Part shown: positions 56,040 through 64,000 of the stretch, in pieces
Position numbering within the stretch: position 1 is the stretch's first letter
How the letters are laid out: each line of letters opens with the position of its first letter
Source: Campylobacter upsaliensis
Lineage (GTDB): Bacteria; Campylobacterota; Campylobacteria; Campylobacterales; Campylobacteraceae
Direction of reading: 5' to 3'
DNA: 64,000 nucleotides
NCBI RefSeq assembly: GCF_900637395.1
Contig: NZ_LR134372.1
Coordinates: 682,001-746,000 of the forward strand
Position numbers and translations under genes: made by a program
The notes under the pieces: generated by a model
The model's database searches: none
Seen by the model: only the letters and a program-made list of their open reading frames with translations
What the model was told of the DNA's origin: nothing

Positions 56040-56984
56040 ATGCTAGGCATAGATTTAGGCTCAAATACTTTAAGAGCTGTGAAAATGAACGAAGCTTTGG
56101 AAAAGCTAGAAGAGTATGAATTTATCATAGGTGCGGCGAGAAATTTAGGTCAAAATAAAGTGATAGAAAATGAAGCGATAGTAAGACTTAAAAACGCCTT
56201 AAGAGAGCTTGGTAAAAAGCACGATTTAAGCAGGGCTTTAGCCGTAGCTACCGCTGCTTTTAGAAAGGCAGAAAATACAAATTTGATTTTTAGGGAGCTA
56301 AAAGAGGAATTTGGTATTACTTTTAAACTTATCTCCGCACAAACGGAAGCTAAACTTAGCGTTTTGGGGATGCAAAGCGGACTTTTAGCTCTTAATTTAC
56401 ATCAAGAATTTGGCTTTTGCGACTTGGGAGGGGCGAGTTGTGAGTTGTCTTTTAGGGAAAATTATTTAAGTTTTGATTTTGGCATTATAAGCTTTTATGA
56501 GGGCTTTAAAATGACTAGCAATGAGACTTTTAAAGCTCTGCCGCCACTTCAAACAAAGGATAAAAAACTCCTTATTCAAACTCTCATTAAAGATAAGAAG
56601 CTCAAAGCCCTTGCCTTTAGGGCTTTTGAAGTGGTTAAAGAGCCAAAAAAGGTTTTAAGAAAACAAAAGATAAAACGCATAGTCTTAAATTCCGGCGTTC
56701 CTACTAGCTTGGCTGCTTTTAAACTAGGGCTTTCTTATGAAAATTATGATGCTAAAAGGGTCAATGGTATGCGAGTTTTATCTTGGGATTTTTTAAATTT
56801 CGCACTCAAACTTTGGCATATGAGTGAGAGTGAGGCGTGTTTTTGGGTGGGAAATATGCGTAAAAATTATCTTGTCGCCGGTGCGTTTTTGCTTTTTGCT
56901 CTTTTTGATAAAGAGGAGCTTATTATCATCGATGAAGGCTTGAGGGAGGGTGTTTGTGTGGCGTATTATAAAGGACTTTTTTGA
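56040..56984 (+). CDS. Ppx/GppA-family phosphatase
   Basis: A 314-residue ASKHA-fold phosphatase acting on polyphosphate ends or pppGpp. Motifs: LGIDLGSNTLRAVK (phosphate 1), ATAAFRKAEN, ISAQTEAKLS and GFCDLGGASCELSF (phosphate 2). Short forms without the C-terminal domain are usual in Campylobacter (Cj1237). The 3' end overlaps the convergent methyltransferase gene by 19 bp. In C. jejuni it stands next to pdxJ, whereas here pdxJ is at 29 kb. Confidence 0.85.
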   Translation: MLGIDLGSNTLRAVKMNEALEKLEEYEFIIGAARNLGQNKVIENEAIVRLKNALRELGKKHDLSRALAVATAAFRKAENTNLIFRELKEEFGITFKLISAQTEAKLSVLGMQSGLLALNLHQEFGFCDLGGASCELSFRENYLSFDFGIISFYEGFKMTSNETFKALPPLQTKDKKLLIQTLIKDKKLKALAFRAFEVVKEPKKVLRKQKIKRIVLNSGVPTSLAAFKLGLSYENYDAKRVNGMRVLSWDFLNFALKLWHMSESEACFWVGNMRKNYLVAGAFLLFALFDKEELIIIDEGLREGVCVAYYKGLF

Positions 56985-57907
56985 AACTCAAAAAAGTGAA
57001 ATTTTGCGTCAAAATTGAAAAATAAATGCTTGGCTTGAGAGAGCAGTTTTTCTTTATTTTCACTTTGCTCTATAATGCTTTCAAGCCCAAATTCAAGCAG
57101 AGCTTTGCTTTGTTTTTCTAAGCTTAAAAGCTTAAAATGATATTTTTCGATAAGATATTGTAGGTGTGTAAAATTGACATTATAGGTTAAGTCGCTTTTG
57201 CCAAAAAATGCCCTTAAATCTACTTCAAAAGGATCAAAAAGTTGATGATTTTGATAAATTCTTAAACTAAATCGTTGTGGTAAAAATTCTCCATAATCAA
57301 ACCCCGCAAAAATAAAGCTATCGCAAGCCGCGTTTAAATCCTCAAAAAAATTTGACAAATAAAAGCTAAATTCGCCTTTTTGTAATTTTAAAAGCTCACA
57401 TTGCTTTTTAAGTGCGGGACTTAGAGGCTTAAAAATAAATTTAAAATCCTCAATAAAAGCCATTTTGCCATTATCTATCAAATCGCAAGCAAAACTATCA
57501 AATAGCTCATTGCAAAAGATAAAAGCATTTTGGAAATGCGTCTCTTTGAAAGAGTGATGATGGGTAAATTCTACGCCTTTTAGGGTTTGTTTTTGTAAAA
57601 TTTGCAATTTTTCGTGAGGTTCTATGATGTGAAATTCTAGCTTTTCAAAAATGCTTGGACGAAATTGCACTAAGGCACTTAAAAAATCGCGACTTAAGTA
57701 GCCCTCATTAGCGCCTATCTCGACTACTTGTAGGGGGGGTGTTAGAATTTGTTTGTCAATAAGACTTAAAAAATGCTTTGCTAACAAAGAGCCAAAAAGC
57801 TCTCCCACGCTCACAGCCGTGTAAAAATCGCCCCTTTTGCCGACAAAAACGCCGTTTTTATAATAGCTCTCATAAAGCCATTTTTGAAAAAATTCGCTAA
57901 AAAGCAT
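56966..57907 (-). CDS. MidA/NDUFAF7-family SAM-dependent methyltransferase
   Basis: A 313-residue protein of the DUF185 family, which includes protein-arginine methyltransferases for respiratory complex I assembly. FFQKWLYESYYKNGVFVGKRGDFYTAVSVGELFG is the family N-terminus and VVEIGANEGYLSRDFL the SAM motif. CNELFDSFACD is the conserved NEL...D stretch. Function in Campylobacter is unproven. It follows the M23 peptidase gene by direct overlap. C. jejuni counterpart Cj1236. Confidence 0.8.
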   Translation of the reverse strand: MLFSEFFQKWLYESYYKNGVFVGKRGDFYTAVSVGELFGSLLAKHFLSLIDKQILTPPLQVVEIGANEGYLSRDFLSALVQFRPSIFEKLEFHIIEPHEKLQILQKQTLKGVEFTHHHSFKETHFQNAFIFCNELFDSFACDLIDNGKMAFIEDFKFIFKPLSPALKKQCELLKLQKGEFSFYLSNFFEDLNAACDSFIFAGFDYGEFLPQRFSLRIYQNHQLFDPFEVDLRAFFGKSDLTYNVNFTHLQYLIEKYHFKLLSLEKQSKALLEFGLESIIEQSENKEKLLSQAKHLFFNFDAKFHFFEFQKSPL

Positions 57908-58728
57908 TAGAAAAGGGCGTTAAATTTTTGCATAAAATCTAAAGGGTCGATTTGCTTTCCTCCTGCAAAAATTCCAAAATGCAAATGCGGACCGCTCACC
58001 CTGCCACTTGCTCCACTAAGTCCTATAATTTGTCCCTTTTTGACTTTTTCACCTACTTTAACGCTTAATTTTGAAAGATGATAATACTGCGAATAAATGC
58101 CATATCCGTGGTCTATAATGACAGAAAGCCCTGCATAATAGCGGTCTTTAGCCAGTCTTACTATACCTGAATTTGCAGCTTTAATTTTCGTGCCTATGGC
58201 AGCTCTAAAGTCTGTTCCGCTGTGATAGCTTGCCACTTGTTCGTTAAAAATTCTAGCCCTACCAAAATCACTTGTGATAAAACTATCAAGCGGCTTTATA
58301 AAAGCACCATTAAATAAGGCTTCTGGGGTAAATTTCGCATAAATGGCATTGGCTTCTTTTAGCTCGTTTTGTATGCGTTTTTGCACCTTTTGGGGAGGGA
58401 AGACTTTTTGTGCTTGGACGATGATTTTCTCGCTTGTATAATGACCTTCTAACATAGTGATGTGAAAAATTTCTTTTTTCTTATCCTTATAAAAAGCCTC
58501 TATTTGAGTGTTTTTGGCAGGATTTTTATAGGGCAGGGAAAAAATGGCTAGAACTTTACCATTATCTTTTGGATGGGTAAAATAGGGCAAATTTTGATCT
58601 TTTATTTTTAATTCTTTCAAATTTGCTTTTTCAAATTCTAAAAATAAAGCCTGTCCTTTAACAAGCTCCAAATTGGTATCTGCAAAGCTAAAAAGTGTGA
58701 AAAATGCTAAAAAAACGAGTTTTTTCAT
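57907..58728 (-). CDS. M23 (LytM-type) peptidoglycan endopeptidase
   Basis: A 273-residue exported protein: signal peptide MKKLVFLAFFTLFSFA, an all-beta N-terminal part, then a C-terminal LytM domain. Zinc ligands are in YHSGTDFRAAIG (HxxxD) and GPHLHFGIF (HLH), with the catalytic region YSQYYHLSKL. It probably cleaves peptide cross-links and may affect the helical cell shape, as other M23 enzymes of Campylobacter do. C. jejuni Cj1235 is the positional counterpart. Overlaps glyS by 4 bp. Confidence 0.9.
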   Translation of the reverse strand: MKKLVFLAFFTLFSFADTNLELVKGQALFLEFEKANLKELKIKDQNLPYFTHPKDNGKVLAIFSLPYKNPAKNTQIEAFYKDKKKEIFHITMLEGHYTSEKIIVQAQKVFPPQKVQKRIQNELKEANAIYAKFTPEALFNGAFIKPLDSFITSDFGRARIFNEQVASYHSGTDFRAAIGTKIKAANSGIVRLAKDRYYAGLSVIIDHGYGIYSQYYHLSKLSVKVGEKVKKGQIIGLSGASGRVSGPHLHFGIFAGGKQIDPLDFMQKFNALF

Positions 58729-60713
58729 AGGCTTAACTCTTTAATGTCAGCGATCTTTAAAAATTCATTATAAATAGCAAAAATGAGGGCTTGGCGATTA
58801 TTTTTAAGCTTTTCATTTTCGCTATTAATCATCACATTTTCAAAAAATTCGTCAATAAAAGGCTTTAGAGCAAAAAGACTTTCTAATTTTTGCTTAAGAT
58901 TTTGCACCTTTAAGCTTTCCTTAAAGGCGAGATAAAGTTTTTTTTCTGTTCCATTTTCAAACAGGCTTTCATCGATTAAATTCTCATTTTTTGTAGTGAT
59001 ATTTGCAAGGCGTTTAAAGGTGGAAAAATTTTCGTTAAAATTTGTTTTTTTGCTTAATTCTATAAGGGCTTTTACGGCGGCGTCTATATGGATAAGATCG
59101 CTATTTTTTGTGCTTAAAACAGCCTTGATAAAAGATGGGTTAGCCTCATAAAAAGGATAAATTCTTTCTAAAATAAAATCATAAAGTAAGTTTAAATCAA
59201 AGCTTTTATAAGTTTTACTAGCCTCCTTTAAAAAGGCGTTTAGATCAAATTTTTTACCCAAATGAAGCAAAATTTTTAAAATTCCATTTGCCGCTCTTCT
59301 TAAAGCGTAAGGATCTTTCGTGCCACTTGGAATTTTACCTATGGAAAAAAGTGAGAGTAGAGTGTCAAATTTGTAAGCAAGAGCGACTATGCTTGAAAAT
59401 TCACTACTTGGAAGAGCGGATTGATTTGGCAAATATTGTTCTTTTATGGCTAAAGAAATTTCATAGCTAAGTCCCATTTTTTCCGCATAGTAAGATCCCA
59501 TAATGCCTTGTAAATTTGGGAATTCATAGACCATTTGCGTAGCTAAATCGGCTTTGGAAAAATGCACGGCTTGTAAAATAGCTTCTTGTTTGTCATTATC
59601 TAAAAACTTACATAAAAGAAGTGCCAATGCCTTCTCCCTTTCGACCTTATCCATCACCGTGCCAAGCGAGTCAAGGTAGAGCATTTTGCTTAATTTTTCA
59701 GGCTCTAAGCCCTTTTGCAAGTCATTTTTGTAGAAAAACATCGCATCACTTAGCCTTGCACGAAGCACTCTTTCATTGCCGTGTATGATTTTAGAATAAT
59801 CTTTGCAAACAGCATTGCTAACCACTATGAAATGATTGCTAAGTCCTTTTTCATCGAAAATAGCGAAGTAGCGTTGATTTTCACGCATTGAAGTGATGAT
59901 GACTTCGCTAGGAATTTCTAAAAATTCGCTCTCAAAGCTACCAAGTAGCGCGTTTGGATATTCTGTGATAGCGATGACTTCTTCCAAAAGCTCATCATCT
60001 TGTGCTATGTTTAAATTTTCTTTTGTTTCGATGAGTTTAAAGCTTTCTATGATTTTTTCTTTTCTTTTTTCAGGGTCTAAAATGACAAAATTTTCTTCCA
60101 AAAGCTCAAAATATTCTTTAGCATTTTTAAAGGCAAAAGCCTCATAACTCACGCTTCTATGCACGAAAGTTTGTTTAGAGCTTTGCACTCCATAGCTTTG
60201 AAATTTGACTAAGTCCTCACCCAAAACGCAAGCAATATTGCGAATCGCACGGATAAATTCAAATTGATACGCTCCCCAACGCATACTTTTACCAAAATGA
60301 AGACTTTTTAAAAAGTTTTCTATCATCTCGCCTAAAATTTCGCTACTTTCTTTACCTTCAAGCTCTTTTTGATAATATAAAACTTCTTTACCCTTAATCT
60401 CCCTAAAGCAAATTTGTGTCTCATCAATGCCTACTTTTTGGATAAAGCTAAGTCCAGCTTGGCTTAATTTCCCGTCTTTATAAGCGACATTTTTTGGCGC
60501 TCCTATAAACTCAACAAGGCTATTTTCTTGCTTTGTTTTAAAATGAGGGTGAAAAAAAACTAAGCGGCGTGGAGTATAGTAAAAGTCAAACTCAGCTTCT
60601 AGGCGGTATTCTTTTAAAAGTTTTTCCCATTTTCCTTTGATGTTAGGAAGTTCTTTAAGAAAGGGGATGGCTGGAAGCTCTTCTGTGAGAATTTCGATTA
60701 ATAATTCTTTCAT
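58725..60713 (-). CDS. glyS: glycyl-tRNA synthetase beta subunit
   Basis: The 662-residue beta chain of the bacterial alpha2beta2 GlyRS. MKELLIEILTEELPAIP at the start, TPRRLVFF, HFGKSMRWG, MRENQRYFAIFDEKG and SIGKIPSGTKDPYALRRAANGILKIL are family motifs. The alpha subunit (glyQ) is not in the window, as in C. jejuni where the two genes are apart. Confidence 0.96.
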   Translation of the reverse strand: MKELLIEILTEELPAIPFLKELPNIKGKWEKLLKEYRLEAEFDFYYTPRRLVFFHPHFKTKQENSLVEFIGAPKNVAYKDGKLSQAGLSFIQKVGIDETQICFREIKGKEVLYYQKELEGKESSEILGEMIENFLKSLHFGKSMRWGAYQFEFIRAIRNIACVLGEDLVKFQSYGVQSSKQTFVHRSVSYEAFAFKNAKEYFELLEENFVILDPEKRKEKIIESFKLIETKENLNIAQDDELLEEVIAITEYPNALLGSFESEFLEIPSEVIITSMRENQRYFAIFDEKGLSNHFIVVSNAVCKDYSKIIHGNERVLRARLSDAMFFYKNDLQKGLEPEKLSKMLYLDSLGTVMDKVEREKALALLLCKFLDNDKQEAILQAVHFSKADLATQMVYEFPNLQGIMGSYYAEKMGLSYEISLAIKEQYLPNQSALPSSEFSSIVALAYKFDTLLSLFSIGKIPSGTKDPYALRRAANGILKILLHLGKKFDLNAFLKEASKTYKSFDLNLLYDFILERIYPFYEANPSFIKAVLSTKNSDLIHIDAAVKALIELSKKTNFNENFSTFKRLANITTKNENLIDESLFENGTEKKLYLAFKESLKVQNLKQKLESLFALKPFIDEFFENVMINSENEKLKNNRQALIFAIYNEFLKIADIKELSL

Positions 60714-60754
60714 TATGCACTCTTTTGGTAAATTTTTATTATTGTAACTTTTCT

Positions 60755-61375
60755 TTACAAATGATTTTTTAAAAAATTTAGTAATTCTTTGGCATTGCTA
60801 AATTCGTTTTCTTTGAGGTCTTTTTCATACCACTTAGCGTGATAATAGGGTATATCAGCTCTTTGCGCGGCTTCTTTGTCTTTAGCACTATCGCCTATAA
60901 AAAGGCTTGTTTGATAGGGTGCTTCTTCTTTTAATAAATGAAGCATCATTGGACTTGGTTTAGGCTCTATGCCGACACTCACTCCTAAAATTTTGTCAAA
61001 ATAAGGCAAAATATTATGCTTGTTTAAAATCTGCGTAAGTGAGCTTTGTGGAGCATTTGTAGCTATGGCTAGATAGCATTTTTGCTCTTTTAAAAAGTCT
61101 AAAATTTCTTTAATGCCCTCAAATAGCACAACACTTTGCTGATAATGCTTGATGAAGTATTTTTCAAAGCCCTCTTTAAAGCTTGAATGATTGAAATTTT
61201 TCATTTCGTAAAGCTCTTTTGCCCAGTCAATTTGCGGGGTATTGATGATACGCATTATATCCTCACGCTTCATTGGACTTAGTTTTAATTCTGCTCTTAT
61301 TTCATTTACTGCCGCACTAATGGCGTTAGCACTATCAATTAATGTGCCGTCCATATCGAAAAATACATTAATCAT
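60755..61375 (-). CDS. HAD-family phosphatase (phosphoglycolate phosphatase-like)
   Basis: A 206-residue HAD hydrolase with motif I FFDMDGTLIDSA, motif II IATNAPQSS, and motif III/IV KPSPMMLH ... LFIGDSAKDKEAAQRA. The cap domain resembles Gph. Substrate uncertain. Its ATG overlaps the stop of the preceding small gene. C. jejuni Cj1233. Confidence 0.88.
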   Translation of the reverse strand: MINVFFDMDGTLIDSANAISAAVNEIRAELKLSPMKREDIMRIINTPQIDWAKELYEMKNFNHSSFKEGFEKYFIKHYQQSVVLFEGIKEILDFLKEQKCYLAIATNAPQSSLTQILNKHNILPYFDKILGVSVGIEPKPSPMMLHLLKEEAPYQTSLFIGDSAKDKEAAQRADIPYYHAKWYEKDLKENEFSNAKELLNFLKNHL

Positions 61376-61703
61376 TAAAATCCTTTAAATAATTTTTATG
61401 TTTTTCTTTTTTTCCGCTTTGTTTTTTCTGCTTATCGAGGGCGTTTGCAAGGCTTAGTAGATCTTCTTTTGAGCGATTAAAATCCAAACAAGCATTAACA
61501 AAACTTTCCAAATTTTTTGCGTAGCTTGAATTTAAAAAGACTACTTCATTTTCTTTAAAAAATTTGGAATTTTTAAGCATTCTTTCTTGGAATTTTTGCT
61601 GGTCAAAATCTTCTTTTTTAAGTCCATTGATGGCGGAATTTGCAAATTTCTCTAAATTTCTTAGATATTTAACTCTTAAACTTTTTTCTTTATCAAAAGC
61701 CAT
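61368..61703 (-). CDS. conserved hypothetical protein (Cj1232 type)
   Basis: A 111-residue basic, helical protein (MAFDKEKSLRVKYLRNLEKFANSAINGLKKED ... KQKKQSGKKEKHKNYLKDFND). No membrane segment or known motif is seen; the lysine-rich tail suggests a nucleic-acid or membrane-surface contact. It lies between kefB and the HAD gene, 8 bp from the former, in an operon conserved with C. jejuni. Confidence 0.75.
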   Translation of the reverse strand: MAFDKEKSLRVKYLRNLEKFANSAINGLKKEDFDQQKFQERMLKNSKFFKENEVVFLNSSYAKNLESFVNACLDFNRSKEDLLSLANALDKQKKQSGKKEKHKNYLKDFND

Positions 61704-61711
61704 ATTTTACC

Positions 61712-63334
61712 TTAAGCATTTTTACTAATGCGTTTTTCAAGGGCTGCACTAATTAAAGCTCTTGCTAAAACTCTTTCTGTTTGCACGATTTCGACATTTT
61801 TGTCTATTTTAGAATAAAAGAGTTTTTTGGAGCTATTATTTGTATAAATCACAATATCAACCTCACCATAACTTTCTAAGGCTTGCTGGAGCATTGCTAG
61901 CCGTGCTTCGTTAAAAATAGTGATGATAGCGACAGCACATTCTTCAATGTTTGCAATTTTAAGCGTTTCTTCTTGAGCTGCGTTAGCGAAATAGACATTT
62001 TCACCCCGACTTAAACCAAGTTTGACTAAATTTAAATCATTTTCTAAAACCAAATAAGGCACACCGCTATTTTTAATCTTTTGCACAACCTCTTGACCGA
62101 TGATTCCATAACCAAAAATAACTATATGATTTTTAAGCGTAGAATTTACGACTTGTGGTTGCACTGCTTCTTGCGTTTGTATAATGTCTTCAACGGCGTT
62201 TGAAATGCGTCTAATATTATTTAAAACAAAGGGAGTTAAAATCATAGTGATAATAGAGACGACAATGAGAATTTGAGCGGTTTGACCATCTAGCATATTT
62301 TTTACCTGTAAAAGAGAAAAAATGGCTAGTGCAAATTCGCCTATTTGCGCTATACTAAAAGCGGTTTTAATGGCAACTCGTTTTTTGTTATAAATTGCCA
62401 AAATTCCAAAAATAACGCCAAATTTTAAGAGTCCAACAAGCAAGGTTAAAAGTAAGATAAGGTCCCAATTTTCAAAGATGATTTTAAAATTAATCTGCAT
62501 ACCCACAGAGATAAAGAAAAGTCCTAAAAGTAGATCTCTAAATGGCACTAAGTCTGCTTCTATTTTATGCTTATATTTAGTTTCTGCTATCAAAACGCCA
62601 GCAATAAAAGCTCCAAGCGAGTAAGAAAAACCAAAATAATGTGCTAAAAAACTCGCCCCCATAACGATAAAAAGCACGGTTAGGATAAAAAGTTCATTTG
62701 ATGAAGCACGGATAACAAAGTGAAAAATTCTATCAATTAGGTATTTTCCTATCAAATAAAGCAAGGTAAGTAAAATCACAACGCTAATGAGTGTGGTAAG
62801 TATGAGTTGGGTGATGTTTTGATTGTTTGAAGAAAAAATATCTACAAGAAGTAAAAGTGGTATCACGGCTATATCTTGGAATATTAAAATTCCTAGCGTT
62901 TTTCTGCCATATTGCTCTTTAATGTCGCCACTATCATTTAAAATTTTAAGCACCACAGCTGTGGAGGAGAGTGCAAGCGCAAAGCCTACGATAATGCCTA
63001 CCTTACAGCCAAGTCCTAAAATTCCTAGCACGAGTAAAAAGCATACTAAGCCACAAATTGTTACTTGTAAAGAGCCATTTAAAAAAACTTCTTTTTTCAT
63101 CGCCATTAAATGCGTAAAGGAAAATTCAAGCCCTATGGTAAACATTAAAAAAACTATCCCGAATTCGGCGATGTGCGTAAGCTCTTCACTGCCACTAAAA
63201 CCATAAGCATAAGAGATGATGATGCCGACTAAGATATAGCCTATAATGGTAGGAATTTCAAATTTTTTAAAAAAAACATTTAAAAGAACAGCAAGCCCTG
63301 AAGTGATTAAAAAAATTTCTAAAAAATCACCCAT
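61712..63334 (-). CDS. kefB: Kef-type K+/H+ antiporter with RCK domain
   Basis: A 540-residue CPA2 antiporter. About 12 membrane helices cover residues 1-375, with FLMFTIGLEFS, LALSSTAVVLKIL and SLGAFIAGVLIAE as family motifs. A cytosolic RCK/NAD-binding domain starts at HIVIFGYGIIGQEVV. There is no distinct TrkA-C domain. It may exchange K+ or Na+ for protons under thiol or pH stress. The start overlaps the hspR stop as TAATG. C. jejuni Cj1231. Confidence 0.9.
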   Translation of the reverse strand: MGDFLEIFLITSGLAVLLNVFFKKFEIPTIIGYILVGIIISYAYGFSGSEELTHIAEFGIVFLMFTIGLEFSFTHLMAMKKEVFLNGSLQVTICGLVCFLLVLGILGLGCKVGIIVGFALALSSTAVVLKILNDSGDIKEQYGRKTLGILIFQDIAVIPLLLLVDIFSSNNQNITQLILTTLISVVILLTLLYLIGKYLIDRIFHFVIRASSNELFILTVLFIVMGASFLAHYFGFSYSLGAFIAGVLIAETKYKHKIEADLVPFRDLLLGLFFISVGMQINFKIIFENWDLILLLTLLVGLLKFGVIFGILAIYNKKRVAIKTAFSIAQIGEFALAIFSLLQVKNMLDGQTAQILIVVSIITMILTPFVLNNIRRISNAVEDIIQTQEAVQPQVVNSTLKNHIVIFGYGIIGQEVVQKIKNSGVPYLVLENDLNLVKLGLSRGENVYFANAAQEETLKIANIEECAVAIITIFNEARLAMLQQALESYGEVDIVIYTNNSSKKLFYSKIDKNVEIVQTERVLARALISAALEKRISKNA

Positions 63335-63705
63335 TAATTTTTCTCATAAAAAATTAAATCAAAGCTATTTTTATGCTTAACTACGGCTTTTGATTTACCA
63401 TTATTATCCCTTTTATCAAGCTCTAAGCGAAGCTCGTCAATCAAAGCTTCAAATTCGCTTAGTTGATTTTTAAGCTTTAAGATGACATCGACCCCAGCTA
63501 AATTCACGCCCATATCACGCGTAAGTCTTAAAATAAGCTTAATTCTATCGATATCGCGTTGCGAATAAAGTCTAATTTTACCATCCGTTCTGCTAGGCTC
63601 TACAAGCCCCTCTCTTTCATACTGCCTAAGTGTTTGTGGATGGATACTTAAAACCTTTGCCACCACGCTTATAAGATAAACAGGCTCATCGTAATTATGT
63701 TGCAT
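63334..63705 (-). CDS. hspR: heat shock repressor HspR (MerR family)
   Basis: A 123-residue MerR-type regulator: YLISVVAKVLSIHPQTLRQYEREGLVEPSRTDGKIRLYSQRDIDRIKLI is the HspR winged helix, followed by a coiled-coil dimer segment. It represses chaperone operons by binding HAIR elements with DnaK as co-repressor, and usually its own operon. It is cotranscribed with cbpA, 11 bp upstream. C. jejuni Cj1230. Confidence 0.94.
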   Translation of the reverse strand: MQHNYDEPVYLISVVAKVLSIHPQTLRQYEREGLVEPSRTDGKIRLYSQRDIDRIKLILRLTRDMGVNLAGVDVILKLKNQLSEFEALIDELRLELDKRDNNGKSKAVVKHKNSFDLIFYEKN

Positions 63706-63716
63706 TGTTGCTCCTT

Positions 63717-64000
63717 TTAAGATAATTTTTCTTCTAAAATTTGACGCACTTTAGGGTCTAAATCCTCAGCATTAGGTAAAAGCACATTTAAAACGAGATA
63801 TAAATCTCCAAAAATTCCACTCTTTCTATTTTGCACGCCATAACCCTTGAGGCGAATTTTTTGTCCATTTTTAGAATTGGGAGGGATTTTAATGCTGACT
63901 TCTTTTTTTGGTGTTTTAAGATTTACTTTTCCGCCAAAAAGTGCTGTTTTTAAACTAATATCAAGCTTTCTTGTCAAATCATCTTCATCACGCTCATAAA
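63717..64000 (-). CDS. cbpA: DnaJ-like co-chaperone CbpA (5' end outside window)
   Basis: About 94 C-terminal codons are visible, open to the window end. They form the C-terminal substrate-binding domain of a CbpA/DnaJ type II J protein (LDISLKTALFGGKVNLKTPKKEVSIKIPPNSKNGQKIRLKGYG and GDLYLVLNVLLP). The J domain must lie beyond the edge. In C. jejuni (Cj1229) cbpA-hspR is the HspR-controlled heat-shock pair. Confidence 0.9.
   Translation of the reverse strand, partial: YERDEDDLTRKLDISLKTALFGGKVNLKTPKKEVSIKIPPNSKNGQKIRLKGYGVQNRKSGIFGDLYLVLNVLLPNAEDLDPKVRQILEEKLS

Noticed and set aside
57733-57739. G7 run in the MidA-type gene
   Set aside because: Too short for efficient phase variation; in frame here.

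Overview
The window is chromosomal DNA of a thermotolerant Campylobacter related to, but not identical with, C. jejuni. AT-rich coding, tight operons with TAATG/ATGA overlaps, TATAAT-only promoters with T-rich upstream DNA, sigma-54 flagellar promoters and G homopolymer contingency tracts all fit. Almost every core gene has a C. jejuni counterpart, but the order is a mosaic of C. jejuni segments. C. upsaliensis or C. helveticus are plausible hosts; the sequence alone does not decide. Cj numbers below are from memory and serve only as pointers.

Layout. 1-7969: EI24-type membrane protein, dut, then a capsule-border cluster with three phase-variable methyltransferases (one ON, two OFF) and three enzymes of O-methyl phosphoramidate precursor synthesis. 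7970-8825: gene-poor scar with one gene remnant. 8826-10900: 16S rRNA with tRNA-Ala and tRNA-Ile, but no 23S/5S behind it. 11061-16654: a stand-alone FtsK gamma domain, ftsK and flgL with a sigma-54 promoter. 16714-20741: tRNA-Leu, hydrogenase maturation genes hypA/E facing away from hypB/C/D, and a truncated haemoglobin. 20813-25945: biotin genes bioF-bioG-bioC and molybdate uptake modA-B-C. 25987-27469: TraT-like lipoprotein and a decayed class D beta-lactamase. 27606-32256: atpE, tRNA-Leu, ppa, pdxJ-pdxA, a sigma-54-driven small protein, nusA. 32372-36560: a miaB operon ending in three genes with PilM/N/O-like layout. 36560-49758: a block that interrupts the C. jejuni order: a restriction-modification pair, pstSCAB with a PhoB-type two-component system, and a 1908-residue S6 serine protease autotransporter. 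49836-54488: thiC with TPP riboswitch, dnaQ, rpe, rpmB, a YdcH-like protein and a soluble CZB chemoreceptor. 54614-56030: remains of a second restriction-modification system. 56040-64000: ppx/gppA, then a leftward operon from cbpA and hspR through kefB and glyS to a MidA-type methyltransferase.

The items I find most unusual are a PstS whose two halves are in circularly permuted order, an identical 27-bp G-tract cassette at non-homologous positions of two paralogous methyltransferases, an ftsK whose best start codon is ATC, a hypA that reads through into the antisense of a tRNA, a free-standing FtsK gamma domain, and a 16S gene unlinked from 23S. I found no CRISPR array, prophage or intact insertion sequence.
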